Source: Melitaea cinxia
Lineage: Eukaryota > Arthropoda > Insecta > Lepidoptera > Nymphalidae
Direction of reading: 5' to 3'
NCBI RefSeq assembly: GCF_905220565.1
Contig: NC_059422.1
Span: 6,778,272-6,842,271, forward strand
DNA: 64,000 nucleotides
Position 1 is the first letter of the stretch, and every line of letters begins with the position of its first letter. The notes beneath the pieces were generated by a model. The model made no database searches, was not told the DNA's origin, and saw only the letters and a list, made by a program, of their open reading frames with translations. Below are positions 43,372 to 55,545 of this stretch, in pieces. Made by a program: the position numbers and the translations under genes.

Positions 43372-43689
43372 ACTAATATTATAAAGCTGAAGAGTTTGTT
43401 TGTTTGTCTATTTACTTGAACGCGCTAATCTCAGGAACTACTGGTCCGATTTGAAAAATTATGTCAGTGTTAGATAACCCATTTATCGATGAAGGCTATA
43501 GGCTATATATCATCAAGCTTAGACCAATAGAAGCGGAGCACTAATGAAGAATGTTTCAAAATCGGGGTTTTTTCCTTTTGAGAGCTTCTGCTGCGTGCGC
43601 TGCGTAAGCAATTAAAGTTTCGCAAAAATCATGTATGACAGAGTTGTTCCTAATCCAGGAGGACGAAGTCGGGGGTAGAAGCTAGTAAG
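43372..43689 (+). mobile_element. D element, complete
   Basis: TCTATACTAATATTATAAAG at the start, GGAGGACGAAGTCGGGGGTA and GAAGCTAGTA at the end. About 318 bp, non-coding. Confidence 0.75.
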
Positions 43690-44581
43690 GAAATAAAACA
43701 ACAAAAATAAATTTCGTTAAACCAGCGATATAATTTATTTTCAATATTTTATTTTAAAACTATTTTAATAATTAAAATATATTTACAAAACAAAATAAAT
43801 GGAAGAAGCGCGACAAATCAGAGAATTAATTATAAATATGACTCTTTAATTTATTTACAATTATTTAACATTATTTAAATAAAATATTTTATTGTAATTA
43901 TTTATAGACATATAAATGGACTGACGCTAATACATTAACAATAATTGCCCCCCAATTTCAAATTAAAGTGGAATGAAAACCCTTTGTCATAAATATGGAA
44001 ACACAAACAACGCACAAGCACGCACAAGGACAATGGCACAGAACACGACAGACATTATTGCATTTGACACATCAAAATCATCGGAAATTTGTGAATGATT
44101 TTGAAGACTGTTTCGTATCTTTGACTGGCCAATTAGCGTAAGTGGCTTTGATTTCCAGCTAGAGTCTGGTCATAAATTATGTATTTTTTTATACGTTGAA
44201 TAGTATAATAAGTAGGACAGTCGCCTGCTACCTAAAACTAAGACGTTAATTTGCCTACCTTAGGCACAGACTACCATGTCTATGTTAACCATATATTTTG
44301 TCAGTCCATTTTTCATCTATAAGTAAATAACTTATAAATAAGCCTCTAACACTTAATATATAATTACAATAGTAGTCATATAATATCTTGGTTACTTTCA
44401 TCGCATCATATTTGAACTATTATTAATATTGATATATAATAATAAAGTTATTTTGAAAAAACTGAGAATCGTTTATCATTTAGCGTATAAATTATTGATT
44501 TCGTTTAATTGCGTTTTTAATACTATTTTAAGACTTTTTACACGTTGATATTAGAAATAACCTTTAAAATTTATATTATTA
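43690..44581. other. AT-rich stretch, no gene
   Basis: Nothing recognised. CACGCACAAGCACGCACAAG-like direct repeats occur near 44009-44028. Confidence 0.4.
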
Positions 44582-44818
44582 TGTTGGCAAACAAGCGTGC
44601 GATCAACCTGATAGTATGCAGTTACCGTAACTTATAAACGCCTGCAACACCAGAAGCATCGCTGTGTTGCCGACCCTACCCCCGACCATATCCAGGAGCT
44701 TTCTACCTTACGCACACAGGAACACAACACTGCTTGAAAGCAGTATTATTTAGCTGTGATCTTCTGCAAGGTCGGGGTACTTCCCTAGTCGGGCTGCTCC
44801 AGATTTTGAGCAAGTATA
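44582..44818 (-). mobile_element. Repeat B, just 3' of the right gene
   Basis: In reverse: GCTCAAAATCTGGAGCAGCC, GGGAAGTACCCCGACC, CAAGCAGTGTTGTGTTCCTG, ending at TTTGCCAACAT near 44582. Confidence 0.8.
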
Positions 44819-44893
44819 TGTAAGGCAATATAAACAAATATTTTATTTCAAGCTTTCTAATTGTTGACTTCAGTTTATAAAAACGCAATTAAC

Positions 44894-44899
44894 TTTATT
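44894..44899 (-). terminator. Candidate poly(A) signal of the right engrailed-family gene
   Basis: TTTATT on the plus strand is AATAAA on the minus strand, about 365 nt after the stop. A variant ATTAAA lies nearer at 44999-45004. Both precede the B element at 44582-44818, so the transcript probably ends before the repeat-rich region. Confidence 0.35.
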
Positions 44900-45221
44900 T
44901 TAATTGAAATAAATAACTCTTAATCTAAAATTATTTACATAACAGGAACCATTTTGTTTTATAATCTATAAATGTAAGTTTTTCATATCTATCGATTATT
45001 TAATCTATATTTTCATACAGACTAAAAACGTAATACTTTTTTTTTCTATTCAACATATTACTGTACACACATTTGAATATCGTAATCATTAAAAAAATCA
45101 ATTTCAAAGACATTACTAAGAAATCGACAAAGTTGTGATTTTGTCTAAATAGTTTTTTTTTTTATCCAAAAAAAGGTTGCGCAGTAGCTGTCAAGGCCAA
45201 GTTCAAAATAACTCCACACGT

Positions 45222-45271
45222 ATGACGTCCCGAGTCACGTGATTGTTAACGTCACGTAACTTTTACGTCAC
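45222..45271 (-). promoter_or_regulatory. Cluster of GTGACGT-like boxes at the stop codon and start of the 3' UTR
   Basis: Read on the coding strand, GTGACGT overlaps the stop region, then ACGTGACGT, CACGTGA and GGACGTCA follow within 50 bp. The repetition is visible. Any role, as DNA sites (CRE or E-box-like) or as an RNA element, is inference. Confidence 0.25.
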
Positions 45272-45493
45272 ATTGATCTCCTCCTCTTCGTCACTCTCCG
45301 TCACAGTGCTGTGGTTGTACAGCCCTTGAGCCATGAGTTGCATAGCCAATGGGTTCCTCTGTCCAGACGCCTTCTTGATCTTGGCTCGTTTGTTCTGGAA
45401 CCAGATCTTGATCTGAGCTTCCGCCAGGCCGAGCTCAGCGGCGAGGGTCTGTCTCCGACGCTCGGTCAGGTAACGGTTCTCGGCGAACTCGTG
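45263..45493 (-). CDS. en/inv: engrailed-family homeobox gene (right paralogue), last coding exon
   Basis: Terminal exon on the minus strand, 76 codons plus TAA, bounded upstream by an AG acceptor (45494-45495 reversed). It encodes homeodomain residues 18-60, identical to the left paralogue and with W48, F49, Q50, N51 and R53 present. Then come NPLAMQLMAQGLYNHSTV and a short acidic tail TESDEEEEINVT. The family-typical PLTKEEEELEM tail is absent. The apparent reading continues upstream into the intron, but the CAG/CAC acceptor and the paralogue show where the exon starts. Sequence outside the conversion tract has diverged well beyond the tract. A tail rich in Asp and Glu recalls non-fly Engrailed tails, while the very long upstream intron recalls Drosophila invected, so the paralogue name stays open. 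Confidence 0.97.
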   Translation of the reverse strand, partial: HEFAENRYLTERRRQTLAAELGLAEAQIKIWFQNKRAKIKKASGQRNPLAMQLMAQGLYNHSTVTESDEEEEINVT

Positions 45494-45640
45494 CTGTGGA
45501 GAAATTTTACTGTTACTTGATGATAAGCCCAACAAAATCCTTAAAATTAAATTTATATAATTGATTTATGAAACTTAGCGAAAATCTTTACAATTTTAAC
45601 TATACACTACAAAGAAACAAACCGGATTTTTGATGTTATC

Positions 45641-45841
45641 CTTCTTTACGCACGTTTGACTTAGGAACTAAGCTGATGAATGCGTGACGAGAGGCGCTAT
45701 GACGAGTGTAGGGGCGGGGGGGGGGGTTCTAGGGAAACCTATAAGTTAGTGAATATAGAGACAGAGAGTTACGTTTCGTATATTACTGTAGGGGTAACTA
45801 AAGTTGTTTTAGATTCAGTGGTCTAAAGCACAATCGTTTTT
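45641..45841 (+). repeat. Repeat H inside the homeobox intron
   Basis: TTCTTTACGCACGTTTGACT, GATGAATGCGTGACGAGAGG, then a G-rich expansion, and GTGGTCTAAAGCACAATCG at the end. Confidence 0.8.
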
Positions 45842-46033
45842 CGCTGGCACCAAAGTTAAATAACTCTAGTATGATATTGTCAACACGAGACTTTTATTAA
45901 AAAAATAAAATTTTAAGTAATTGATTTGTCAACGCAAAATATGGTGTTACGTCATTTTAAGATTTTTTAAGTTAAAGTGTCATTATTAAAACCTTTAAGT
46001 TACACTATCTCTTATATCTAGACCTATAATTTT

Positions 46034-46275
46034 AACTGAGATAAGGCACAGTTGGAAATATCTTGATCAAAATTTGGAGCAGCTCGACTGGAGAAATATC
46101 TCGACCTAACAAAGGATTACAGATAAATAACAGCACTCTCAAGCAGTGCTGTGTTCCTGTGGTGAGTAAGGTGACCAGAGCTCCTGGGGGTTGGGGGGGG
46201 AGGCCAATCGGGCTAGGTTCGTCAACGCGCTTGCGATGCTCCTGCGTTGCAGGCGTCTATAGGCTACGGTACGCT
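46034..46275 (+). mobile_element. Repeat B in the homeobox intron
   Basis: TTTAACTGAGATAAGGCACAG-like start, GAGAAATATCTCGACC, CAAGCAGTGCTGTGTTCCTG, CAGGCGTCTATAGGCTACG. The last 3' segment is missing. Inverted relative to the copy at 46530. Confidence 0.82.
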
Positions 46276-46328
46276 TAGAACTCAATAGTATAAAACAAAA
46301 TAATAATATAAATTAAATGTAGTTTTAC

Positions 46329-46420
46329 CTTTAACCTAGCAAGTTGTGCAGCACTGAACGCCGTCCTAGGTCTCTTCTCTTCTGGATTCATCTTTTTCTT
46401 AACTCTTCTACTTCTGGGGC
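46329..46420 (-). CDS. en/inv: engrailed-family homeobox gene (right paralogue), penultimate coding exon
   Basis: Minus-strand exon of 92 bp: two bases of a split codon, then 30 codons reading PRSRRVKKKMNPEEK and RPRTAFSAAQLARLK. It carries the basic linker and homeodomain residues 1-17. The AG acceptor is at 46421-46422 and the GT donor at 46327-46328, read on the minus strand. It joins the 45493-45263 exon in phase 0, and its split first codon has the same phase as in the left gene. The codon xGC would be Gly or, after an RS microexon ending in A, Ser. Inverted copies of repeat B lie on either side, 53 and 109 bp away. Skipping this 92-nt exon would shift the frame. Confidence 0.93.
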
Positions 46421-46529
46421 CTGTTAACAAGAAAAAAAAAACTTTTAATAAATAATTATACCAACGCTTTAAAATAGTGTTATAATTTTAAAATAATGCA
46501 GATTTTTTGGACTTCGTACAACTTAGCAG

Positions 46530-46795
46530 CTTAGTACAACTAGCGTACGGCTCACCTGATGGTAAGCGATTACCGTAGCTTATAGACGCCTGCAACACTA
46601 GAAGCATCGCAAGCACATTGCTGACCCTACCCCAATTGAACCCAGTAGCTCTGGTCACCTTACTCACCACAGGAACACAACACTGCTTGAAAGCAGTATT
46701 ATTTAGCTGTGATCTTCTGTAAGGTCGAGGTACTACCCCGGTCGGGCTGCTCCATATTCTGAGCAGAAAATTGCCCGCTGTGCTCTACCTCAGTT
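46530..46795 (-). mobile_element. Repeat B upstream of the 92-nt exon
   Basis: TAGCGTACGGCTCACCTGAT to GCTCTACCTCAGTTAT, nearly complete, in reverse orientation. It lies 109 bp from the exon at 46329-46420. Confidence 0.85.
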
Positions 46796-46799
46796 ATTT

Positions 46800-49700
46800 T
46801 TTCTTTTACTCAAGAAGTCACTCTCTATTATTATAATTTTCGTACTAGTAAATATACTACAGATTATGTTCTCCTAGTGCAAAACAGATCTCAAACAAGC
46901 GAAGACGGTTTGAAACCAACAACTTTATAAAAGCTAATACTATAATTTTATATTTAACTAAAACTCTATTAAAAGTAAAACTAAATAATACAGTAACAAT
47001 TAGAATTAATTAAAATTGTATCAAATTATAATTGAAACATTTAATTGACAGTTATTACACAAAATGGCGTCTGTTTTGTAACAAAATCATTATTTAATTA
47101 CGAGTAATTAAAGGAAATGTCACAATTATATGAACACTCGCTTCACACCGCGGTTTTACTTGTATAACTTCAGATTAAATGTCTATTTTGGTAGAAAATA
47201 TAGCCTAAGTGTTATTCTGGATCTAGAGCAAATTACGTACTTAATTTCATTGCTATGGGTTCTACAGTTGCTGTGTGAGAGTAACAAACTTACATACAAC
47301 TTTCGAATTTATAGTATTTGTAGAGTTTTTCGTTTCTTTCGTTCTTTATTTTCAACAGTATTCTTGAACTTTTAATGTCTATAATAGTTATATTATTAAG
47401 TTATTTTACTCGTTAAATTAATTATTCACTAATTTATCAAAACTATGTAAAAATTCCATATAAAAGATATACGTAGTTGCCTTAAGTATCATAAAAAAAT
47501 ATAATTTTAAACTTATCCTTTTTAAATATCTATATTTATTACACTTTTATCATAGTCAATAAACATACAAATACTTTTTGGAAGCCATAATTATTAAGAA
47601 CCATGTTTTGTTACGTATAATTCCCCCACACGTAGCACCCTATAATTAAGGGGTAATTATGGTAATTATATCCGAAAATAAATGCACGTACATAGCTTTA
47701 TTTTAAAATTGAAATTTTTGAATATTAGTTATCTGTTGTAAGAAATAGAAAAGTTTTATTACATCTGTATTTTAAACTGCCATAAACATGAACAATAATT
47801 AAGTTTTCATTATAAAAAACATTATAGCGTATAAAGAGGTTTCATATCAAATTAATTAGCATAATTTAATTGAGTTGTTTTAACAATACGTTTTAACAAA
47901 ACTTTTTATTAGCATTAAATCATTCGTCGAAGTAATACGACGTTCACGTTTTAAAAGATTATAATCTGTTAAATTACATCTAAAGGCTTAATACCTAGCA
48001 AATAAACACAGTTGACTTCATTTGAAAAAAAATTATAGTACTGGGCCTTATATCTATAATAATAGTAAGCGACAAAAACAAGCTAAGTAATTAAAAAAAG
48101 AATTTTTCATGTCATAAATATCTTGATTTAAAACCAACTCTTTCAACCCTATATTATTAATTCCATACGTACACGTAGTAGTTTATATTTTGAACACTAA
48201 ATTCTGTTTTATCTGTAAAGAATCGTTTAGCGTGCGATCGTACTTGCAATAAATCTTTGTGCGGGAACCCTATCGGGGAGCGGCTATAAACACTTTTGCA
48301 CTTTCCTGTACAGTCAGATAAAGTGGACGCGTTCAATTTGATGTTTTTTTTTTTTTTTTCTTAATTTAAATAGCACACGATTTATTGTTCAATATACAAG
48401 TTTGAAATTTTGTTTTTAATGTATATAATATGATCTAAATAAAAAAATAATTTAGGTAAGCTGTACACTAAATTGTGTGCGAATTTAAAAATATTTTAAT
48501 TCGAACTGATTCGAAATTTAAAATTACGTTTCATTATTCATCATATTTGTTTCATGCGAAAAATTTTCTTCGATTGATCGTCAGGGCATTACAATCACTA
48601 AAACGACGTAAACAAGATTGAAAATGCCACTATAAAGATGTGACTTACGACGTTATTAATGTGAACAATTTTATTAGCATTGCAAAAAACAATTTTCAAC
48701 TTTATTACTAGGAAATAAAACTCAAATTCTTTTGTTTTTAATCATTTGAATTTCGTACAATATATTTTTAGTGAATTCTGAGTTTTATTGCTTTAAGAAT
48801 AGAACAGGAAATGGTGAGGAAATGGTATAAACACAAATCTTTTGGAGTTTGAAAAATGGAACGGACCAACGATAAAATTTAAACGATACTGCTTTTTATC
48901 GCCTTTTAATAAGGTTTATTTTTGAACATCCATCTGTGTATGTTTCAGAGCCGTTCATCACCCGATAAAAGCGGGTTAGTTTTTTTTTATTCGGCTTTTT
49001 AATTAAACAAACTCTTGAAATAAAGGATTTTCCGTAACGAGGCGTAATGTTTCTGAACGAGGAAAAATATTGCTTTCCAAGCGTTCTTTAAACATTTAAA
49101 TACCTTTGACTTTACATTGTGTTACTTTTTAAATTCAAATTTCTACTTAGATAAGACTATGAAATATATTTATTTAATTTTTTTCGATATTTAAAAAATG
49201 TATTAGAAAGAATTTTGATATTATTATTAGTTTAATTATAAAAAAGTAGCCTATGGTTATTTCTTATAGGAAATATGTTTTAAGGGCTATTAATTGCATA
49301 TTACAAAGTACAAGTAGGTAAAGTAATAACAGTTAGCGGTAAAGATAAAAACACAAACTGACAAATTGTGCAAGTTTGCATATTAACATACCATCCCGCT
49401 CGTTAGCGTAATGGCGACAATTTATAGGGATGTCCGTGTGGTTGTTACGATATAGCCCTTTAACTTTGTTTGTTTTTATTGCTGATTTTAATCTCCCTAT
49501 TATTTTCGATACTTAAGTAGATAGGTACCTTATTTATGAAATCTACGGTTCGACTATTCTGAAGCGAACTACGGATTACTTGGTAATAAGTTAACGATCT
49601 TATAAGTAATAGACTAATGGGCATCTTCTAAATATTCTTTTCCTTAATGTAAAATGGAAAAAACATATAAGTCTTTCGTATCAGTAATTCCTTCTTTTTT

Positions 49701-51576
49701 TGTAGTAACGACTGCAAAACCTACTAATTAATTTTTGTTAACTTGACAAACTTGCTCTATAATTCTAAAAACAAGGCCCAACTATTTTTATTATGTTTTT
49801 ATGATTGGCGAACTAAACAGACAGACATGCAGACCATAGCTAGTTTTATATATAAATGAAATAGTTACGACAATTAAGTAGTTGTGTGTAGCATAATTAC
49901 GGACTGATATGTGGAATCATCATTATGTAATAACACATGTAAGGACAGATGCTTTAACTTCATAAATTAATACTCGTAACGAATATAATACATTAGATAT
50001 GATTCGCTTTATACCTGTATATATTTAAGTTTGGCTGATGTTTCTAATCTTCGGCCTATAGAAGAATGAATAAGTAGAGGTTGTGTTGAAAAGGGGGGCC
50101 CAAAACACAAACGAAACAAATACAAACGGCCAGATCATGACAATTATCTCTACGGACTATGTGTAACTACCTACCTACTCATGAATTTGTCATTATCTGT
50201 GATCGTAGCCACAACTCTTATGGCAATGTATATTCAGTTACAAATAGTAACATTTTCGAGTTGAATCATGGAGGCAACCGCTTATTGAAATAACCAGTCA
50301 AGAGTTTATCTACGGACTTGATACGTTTTTATGGGTAATTTATATTATTAATAAAATAAATTTTTCGATCTTTCTAAGTAAAGTTAACAAAGGTACAAAT
50401 AATAATAAAAAAAACAGGCAAGTAGTAGAATTAATTTTTAGTGATATACCTATATTTGTACAGTATATTGACGTAATTTTCATCTTATAGGTAATAAAAT
50501 TATCATTTTCGACGACTACTAATTGACAATTTTAGATGTGAAAATAAGTAAAGCCGTAAACGAAAAACAGTGTCGCGCTTATTACGACAAAATTCGTTGA
50601 AATATTTCATTCGCTCGGCTCAATAATTGTCGGCCATTTTGAGTGAAATGACAAAATGGCAATATTCCGAGTAAGACATAAATGTTAAATTGCATTCAAG
50701 TCACATCATTTTCGGTCTGTAATTTTTAAAAATCTCGACAGATTTAAAATTCTTCACCGTTTTTGGTAAAGTATCTTAAGAGCGTGAAGAAATTCCTTGC
50801 AATTTAAGCAATGGCTGGTTAAGGATGTTTAATTAATTTTTAGTTGAGTGTCTTTCCTCGTGTTTCAAACATTTATATGTATCGTTTTAAATAATAAACC
50901 TCACACGCTGTTAAGTACCTAATGGCATTTAGGTTAAAATTTAATAGAATTCTAGAGAACAAAAAATGATACTTTACTTTTGACAATTCTAGTGGGATAA
51001 AATTCAGAATCAGATAGCTGGAAACAAAACACAAACACGAACATCCATAACATGACAAATATGTATAAGTATGGCCCATACAAACATTTGTCATGAGTGG
51101 TATGAAATATGCTACCATTTGCGCAACTACCAGTTGCTGTGAACATGTCATCTACTCATCGTAAAAAACACTACATATCGTAAGCAAAACCCCTTCCCGT
51201 AAAATAAATAACAACCTTAATATGAAATTTTACCATATCCACAAAGTTCAATGTTCTAAGGAAAAGAAAAAAAATCTCCGTAGCATTCACGCATTTGTAA
51301 CTATTGAAGTACATTGATTTTGAGAAGGTAAAATACTGGATACGCCAATAAATAATGGATACGCCATTTTAGTATTAATATTTGTTTTATTTTTTATCAA
51401 AATGAGATTATCACTGACTAAGTTTATGTATTGAGTAAGTATAATTAGGTAAGAGTATTTTATTGTATTAAAAATATTAAGAAATTAATAATCGTCTTTT
51501 TTTAATTTTTATTTATTTGACTAATAATTATCTTTCTTTATATAACAACTATAATTTTAAAAAACCGTTTTTTAAC
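46800..51576. other. Repeat-poor AT-rich intron block
   Basis: The largest stretch without recognised repeats. It holds a TAATTA-rich patch at 47640-47680 (GGGGTAATTATGGTAATTAT), AAAATGGCGTC at 47061-47071 and an inverted pair of GCCATTTT at 50633-50660. Short open frames (47130-47375, 50873-51151) have no recognisable domain. A reasonable candidate for regulatory DNA, by position only. Confidence 0.4.
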
Positions 51577-51937
51577 AAATTATACCTCGCTTCAGCTTGT
51601 TATATCCCCCTGCTGAGCATAAGCGTCTTTCTCCATGTTTTAAAAGGATAAAAGCTTAATACACCACGGTGCTCCAATGCGTGTTGGCGGATACCTTCCC
51701 TACTACGGGTAACGATCGCTATCAGGTGTACACGATAACAACCGTGACCGACGGCTTAACGTGCTCTCCGAGGCACGGTGAGGAGACCCACAAGGACTGC
51801 ACAAACACCCAGACCAGGGCAAATATCTGTATGGCCAATACAAATGTTTGTCATGTGCGGGGATCGAACCCGCAATCGCCAGCGCAACAGTCACAGACCA
51901 GTTCTGTGACCGTTGCGCCAACGCCAAAATTATACCT
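51577..51937. repeat. 11-bp target-site duplication around SINE C
   Basis: AAATTATACCT at 51577-51587 and 51927-51937 flanks the SINE exactly. Confidence 0.88.
51588..51926 (-). mobile_element. SINE C, full length
   Basis: 3' end CGCTTCAGCTTG at 51588. Head reversed: TTGGCGTTGGCGCAACGGTC (A box) and GATTGCGGGTTCGATCCCCG (B box). The best-preserved C promoter in the window. Open frames on both strands across it are incidental. Confidence 0.9.
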
Positions 51938-52824
51938 ATTTACTAAAAATTCAATAGAATAAAAAAACGAAGTTATAAAAATGCCGTATCCACTTTTAAC
52001 ACTTCACATTACATATTCACTGCACCCTACAACATTATCCATTGTATAAACGGCTTTATTCTTTTTCAGTAAGGTCGATTCTTTTTAAACAGGTTATTTC
52101 AATATTCGAAAAATCGTTCGAAATTCAAATTTTCTGCTTTCGCGTAAAGGTTTACTTGACTAACAAATAGGACTTAATTTAATCAGCATTTTAAAACAAA
52201 AAATTGACTTTGTGACAAAGGAATAAGGCTGATTTTCGTATAGAATTCTATTTCTAGGAAAAATCGTTGGAAATTGTAAGAGTGAAGACTTTCTTATACT
52301 AATAACGGTGTAAATCCATACTTATTTTCAAATTAAAACCTACCGTATTAATTAAAAAATAAGACTTATTTTTCTTGAAGCATTACTTGTGACTTTTAAT
52401 TTGAATAAATAAAGCTTTCAAATAAAAATAAACTTTAATAATATGCATTAAGACACATATTTGTATGATAAATTATCAGTTAATCTTATTATGCCGAAAG
52501 AGATTTTATTGTAAGGGAATAAAGGCGAATTTTCTTTGATTTAGTTAAAAAATTACTGTAGGGGTTGTTACGTGTAGCATAATAATTGGTAAAATAGTCA
52601 TTTAAAATGGTGTTAATATTTTGTGACTTGTAGGGTATTGAATTTAAGTTTATTTTTTCGTAATTTAAATAAATTAAAAGTAAAACATAAAAAACAAGCT
52701 TTTATTTAGTATAATGAAACAACTTTTTCGGATTTTATTGCGGCTTATTAAGTTTCTTAAATGCCCGACTTAAACGCGTAAACATAATGAGTGAAATTCG
52801 CGTAAACATTAGAAAACAATAAGC
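51938..52824. other. AT-rich stretch, nothing recognised
   Basis: No gene or repeat supported. Confidence 0.45.
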
Positions 52825-52966
52825 TTTATGAAATTTTGTGTGCATATCGGGTAGTCTAAAAATCAGCCAACATCTATTTTTCCTACCCTTAAGTTATAAG
52901 GGGTGGGAGGGATTAAATGCGTTAATAACATATCTGGCAAAACAACGTCTGCGGGGTCAGCTAGTA
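52825..52966 (+). mobile_element. E element, 5'-truncated
   Basis: TTATGAAATTTTGTGTGCAT to CGTCTGCGGGGTCAGCTAGT. Confidence 0.72.
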
Positions 52967-55545
52967 TGTTATAAAACTTTGTCACGAGACTTAAGTACTC
53001 GTAATTACTTACTTTAAAATTTTTAACCATCAATCTATCAGAATCAAAATCAATGAGATCATATTTTTTAAATTATTTTTTTAACTGCACAGGTAAAATC
53101 CCGTTAAATTGTCAATGTCAATTGTAGTAGGTTTTTTTTTAATATACATTATATACAAAAACGAAAAAAAGTAAACAAGCAACAAGTAAACAAGTCACAG
53201 ACGGACAAACAGCCATTATCCTCGAAATGGTATCATGAAAATTCATCAGCGTTTCACCAAAATCAGCTCAACATTAGCGATGTGATAACATGCCGTGCTA
53301 TAAACAATAATACTACGCATAGAACGCGTCTTTGCCTGTTTAAATCTTGTATATAAGTTTTATACCCTCATTAATACAAGTGGATATATTTCAGCTTTAG
53401 GGGGTAGAAATATAGCCTATTTTAGTTTGTAAATGTAGCATTTGATTCGTGATTTTGAACTTAATTAAAATAAATGACGTTTTAAAGTAGATTTAAAGCT
53501 CATCATATAGAAGAAGGATTGGAGCTTAACCCACTATTTTATTATATTATAGAGTGACTGGTGATGAATCACCTTTTTTTAATTCCTTTTTCAGAATGTC
53601 TAAATTTACATTATGTAAAACGGTACGGGTTCTTGATCACATAGATTGTCAAGGTCATGATGTGGTGTAATACAGCCTATAATTGTTTTGAATAATTTAT
53701 CTTTAAAATATTACCTATAATATTCACATGTACGGATAGGATATTTTCTATCATTAGTGTTCATAGTCACGTCATGATTTAATATAGCCTATACCGAACT
53801 TGATATTTATCATTATTATTGAGGTTCGTACGTACGGGCAGACAGTTTTTATTATTAGTGTGTATAAAATTGATACTAAAAAGCGAGACAGTTTGAGATC
53901 AAGTTATTAACGGATTCCTTGAGAGAAAAACCGTAAAACCTGGTGGCCGGTTCTTGGTAGGTGGGATAGTGGTGTGCCGTGTCGGTGGAAATATCGAAAG
54001 TTTATTAAATGTTTTTTTTTCTCTAGTATTTGTAGTCTATTGTAGCATTTAATTAAGAAATAAATAGTGTACGCACTAGTGATTAAATAGGTTGTTATGA
54101 ATTTTATCGATAAAACTGTATCGTTATCGATATTACAAAAATGTTTTTTTTTTCTCTTTTTGTTTATACATGTTGGTTTACATACATTTTTGTTATACCC
54201 TTACAGTCTATATTATTAATAAGTTGATATATTACAGGTTATAATAAATAATTGCACGACTTACATCGTCTAAACTGCCTAAAAATCAATTATTAATTGC
54301 TTACATTTAAGACTTATTACCATATAAATATAATATAGGAACAATCGTCCAGTAACATCGACAATCGACAAGCCAGTGTTGTACCACAAGCCGTTAGAAC
54401 GTGGAATGCACTAATTATTACAATATTTCTCAACGGAAATAGCTAATTAAGTTAAATAACTAAGATTTACGGACGGAAAATACGCTGAATTACTAATATT
54501 TTTGTATTTAATACAGTAAATGAACTCATTGCTTGCATTCTATTCAAAATGGTCGCCATATTTGATGTTAAGCTATTTACGAGTATGTACAAGAGTTTAT
54601 ATAAGTGAGAGGCGTTTGATTAAGCCACATTTACTACATAATATTTGTATTTTATGTACATAGAAAATATAACACAAATTATAGAAATAGTTTAATTTAA
54701 AATTGATTTAAACTTGTAACTTTAAATTTGATTATAATTGTGTTCGCTTGCATAAGCAGAAAAACAGACCAATTACATCGTCTAGCAATACAACTCAGGG
54801 AGACGAAAAAAATAGTCAAGTAAATACGTATTACAAGATATAAGTAATTAAAAAAGTACTCGTGAGATCCCTAAAGATTATATACCTAAATAAAATATAA
54901 TTTTATACAAGTCATTAATTATTATTTAATAAAATCGATATTTTTATATATTTTTATCGGTAAGAAAGTACAATTTATCGACACAACTGCGTTCCATCCC
55001 TACGTTTCTCAAAAGCAATCGTCACAGTAGCCAGAAATGATCACACCAATTAAATAATGAAATACCTCAAAGCGAGTACAGTCGAGAGAAACTTATACAT
55101 TGAGATAATCGTTTAATTTACAAGGTATTCAATTCGATTACCTCTTGATGTAAACATTTCTTCTTAAAATAATATTTATGAAATAAACTCGAATCTCCTA
55201 TAGGTATATAAATATTTTTTCCTAGTTGTGGGATACTAACATGCGTTCTCCAGATAAATGCAAAAAATTAATCATAAATTTGATGACAGAATTGAACTAC
55301 TCGCCATATTGATTGTTGTTGTTTTAAAATGTATTCAATCGGGAAAGGCAACGGACTATAATCCATACTGCGTAATCGCCATATTGGATTCCTAGTGACA
55401 TCATATGGCTAGTCGTATTATCGTATTTTTTGAATATTTTCTTGCTAAATTGTTCGCTAAATAAGAAATAATCTGGAACAATTTAATGTAAAAGGCAGAA
55501 GAGAAGAGAAGAACACTAATTTAGTTGTTAAATTTTATATTATAA
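52967..55545. other. AT-rich intron block, no gene
   Basis: A G terminus lies at 54738-54870 (TTGTGTTCGCTTGC, CCAATTACATCG). D-like wording occurs near 53190-53290. The rest is unexplained. Confidence 0.4.

Larger units (their letters stand above)
45494..46328 (-). other. Last intron of the right engrailed-family gene, with repeat insertions
   Basis: GT-AG intron of 835 bp, longer than the 481-bp intron at the same position in the left gene. More than half is repeats: an H element (45641-45841) and a B element (46034-46275). A run of G on the plus strand (about 45711-45727) lies inside the H copy. Confidence 0.88.

Noticed and set aside
45311..45520. 69-residue frame antisense to the homeobox
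   Set aside because: Shadow of the highly constrained minus-strand exon.
46421..46530. RS-encoding 6-bp microexon of invected
   Set aside because: Too short to identify by eye among many AG...GT pairs; no candidate could be preferred.
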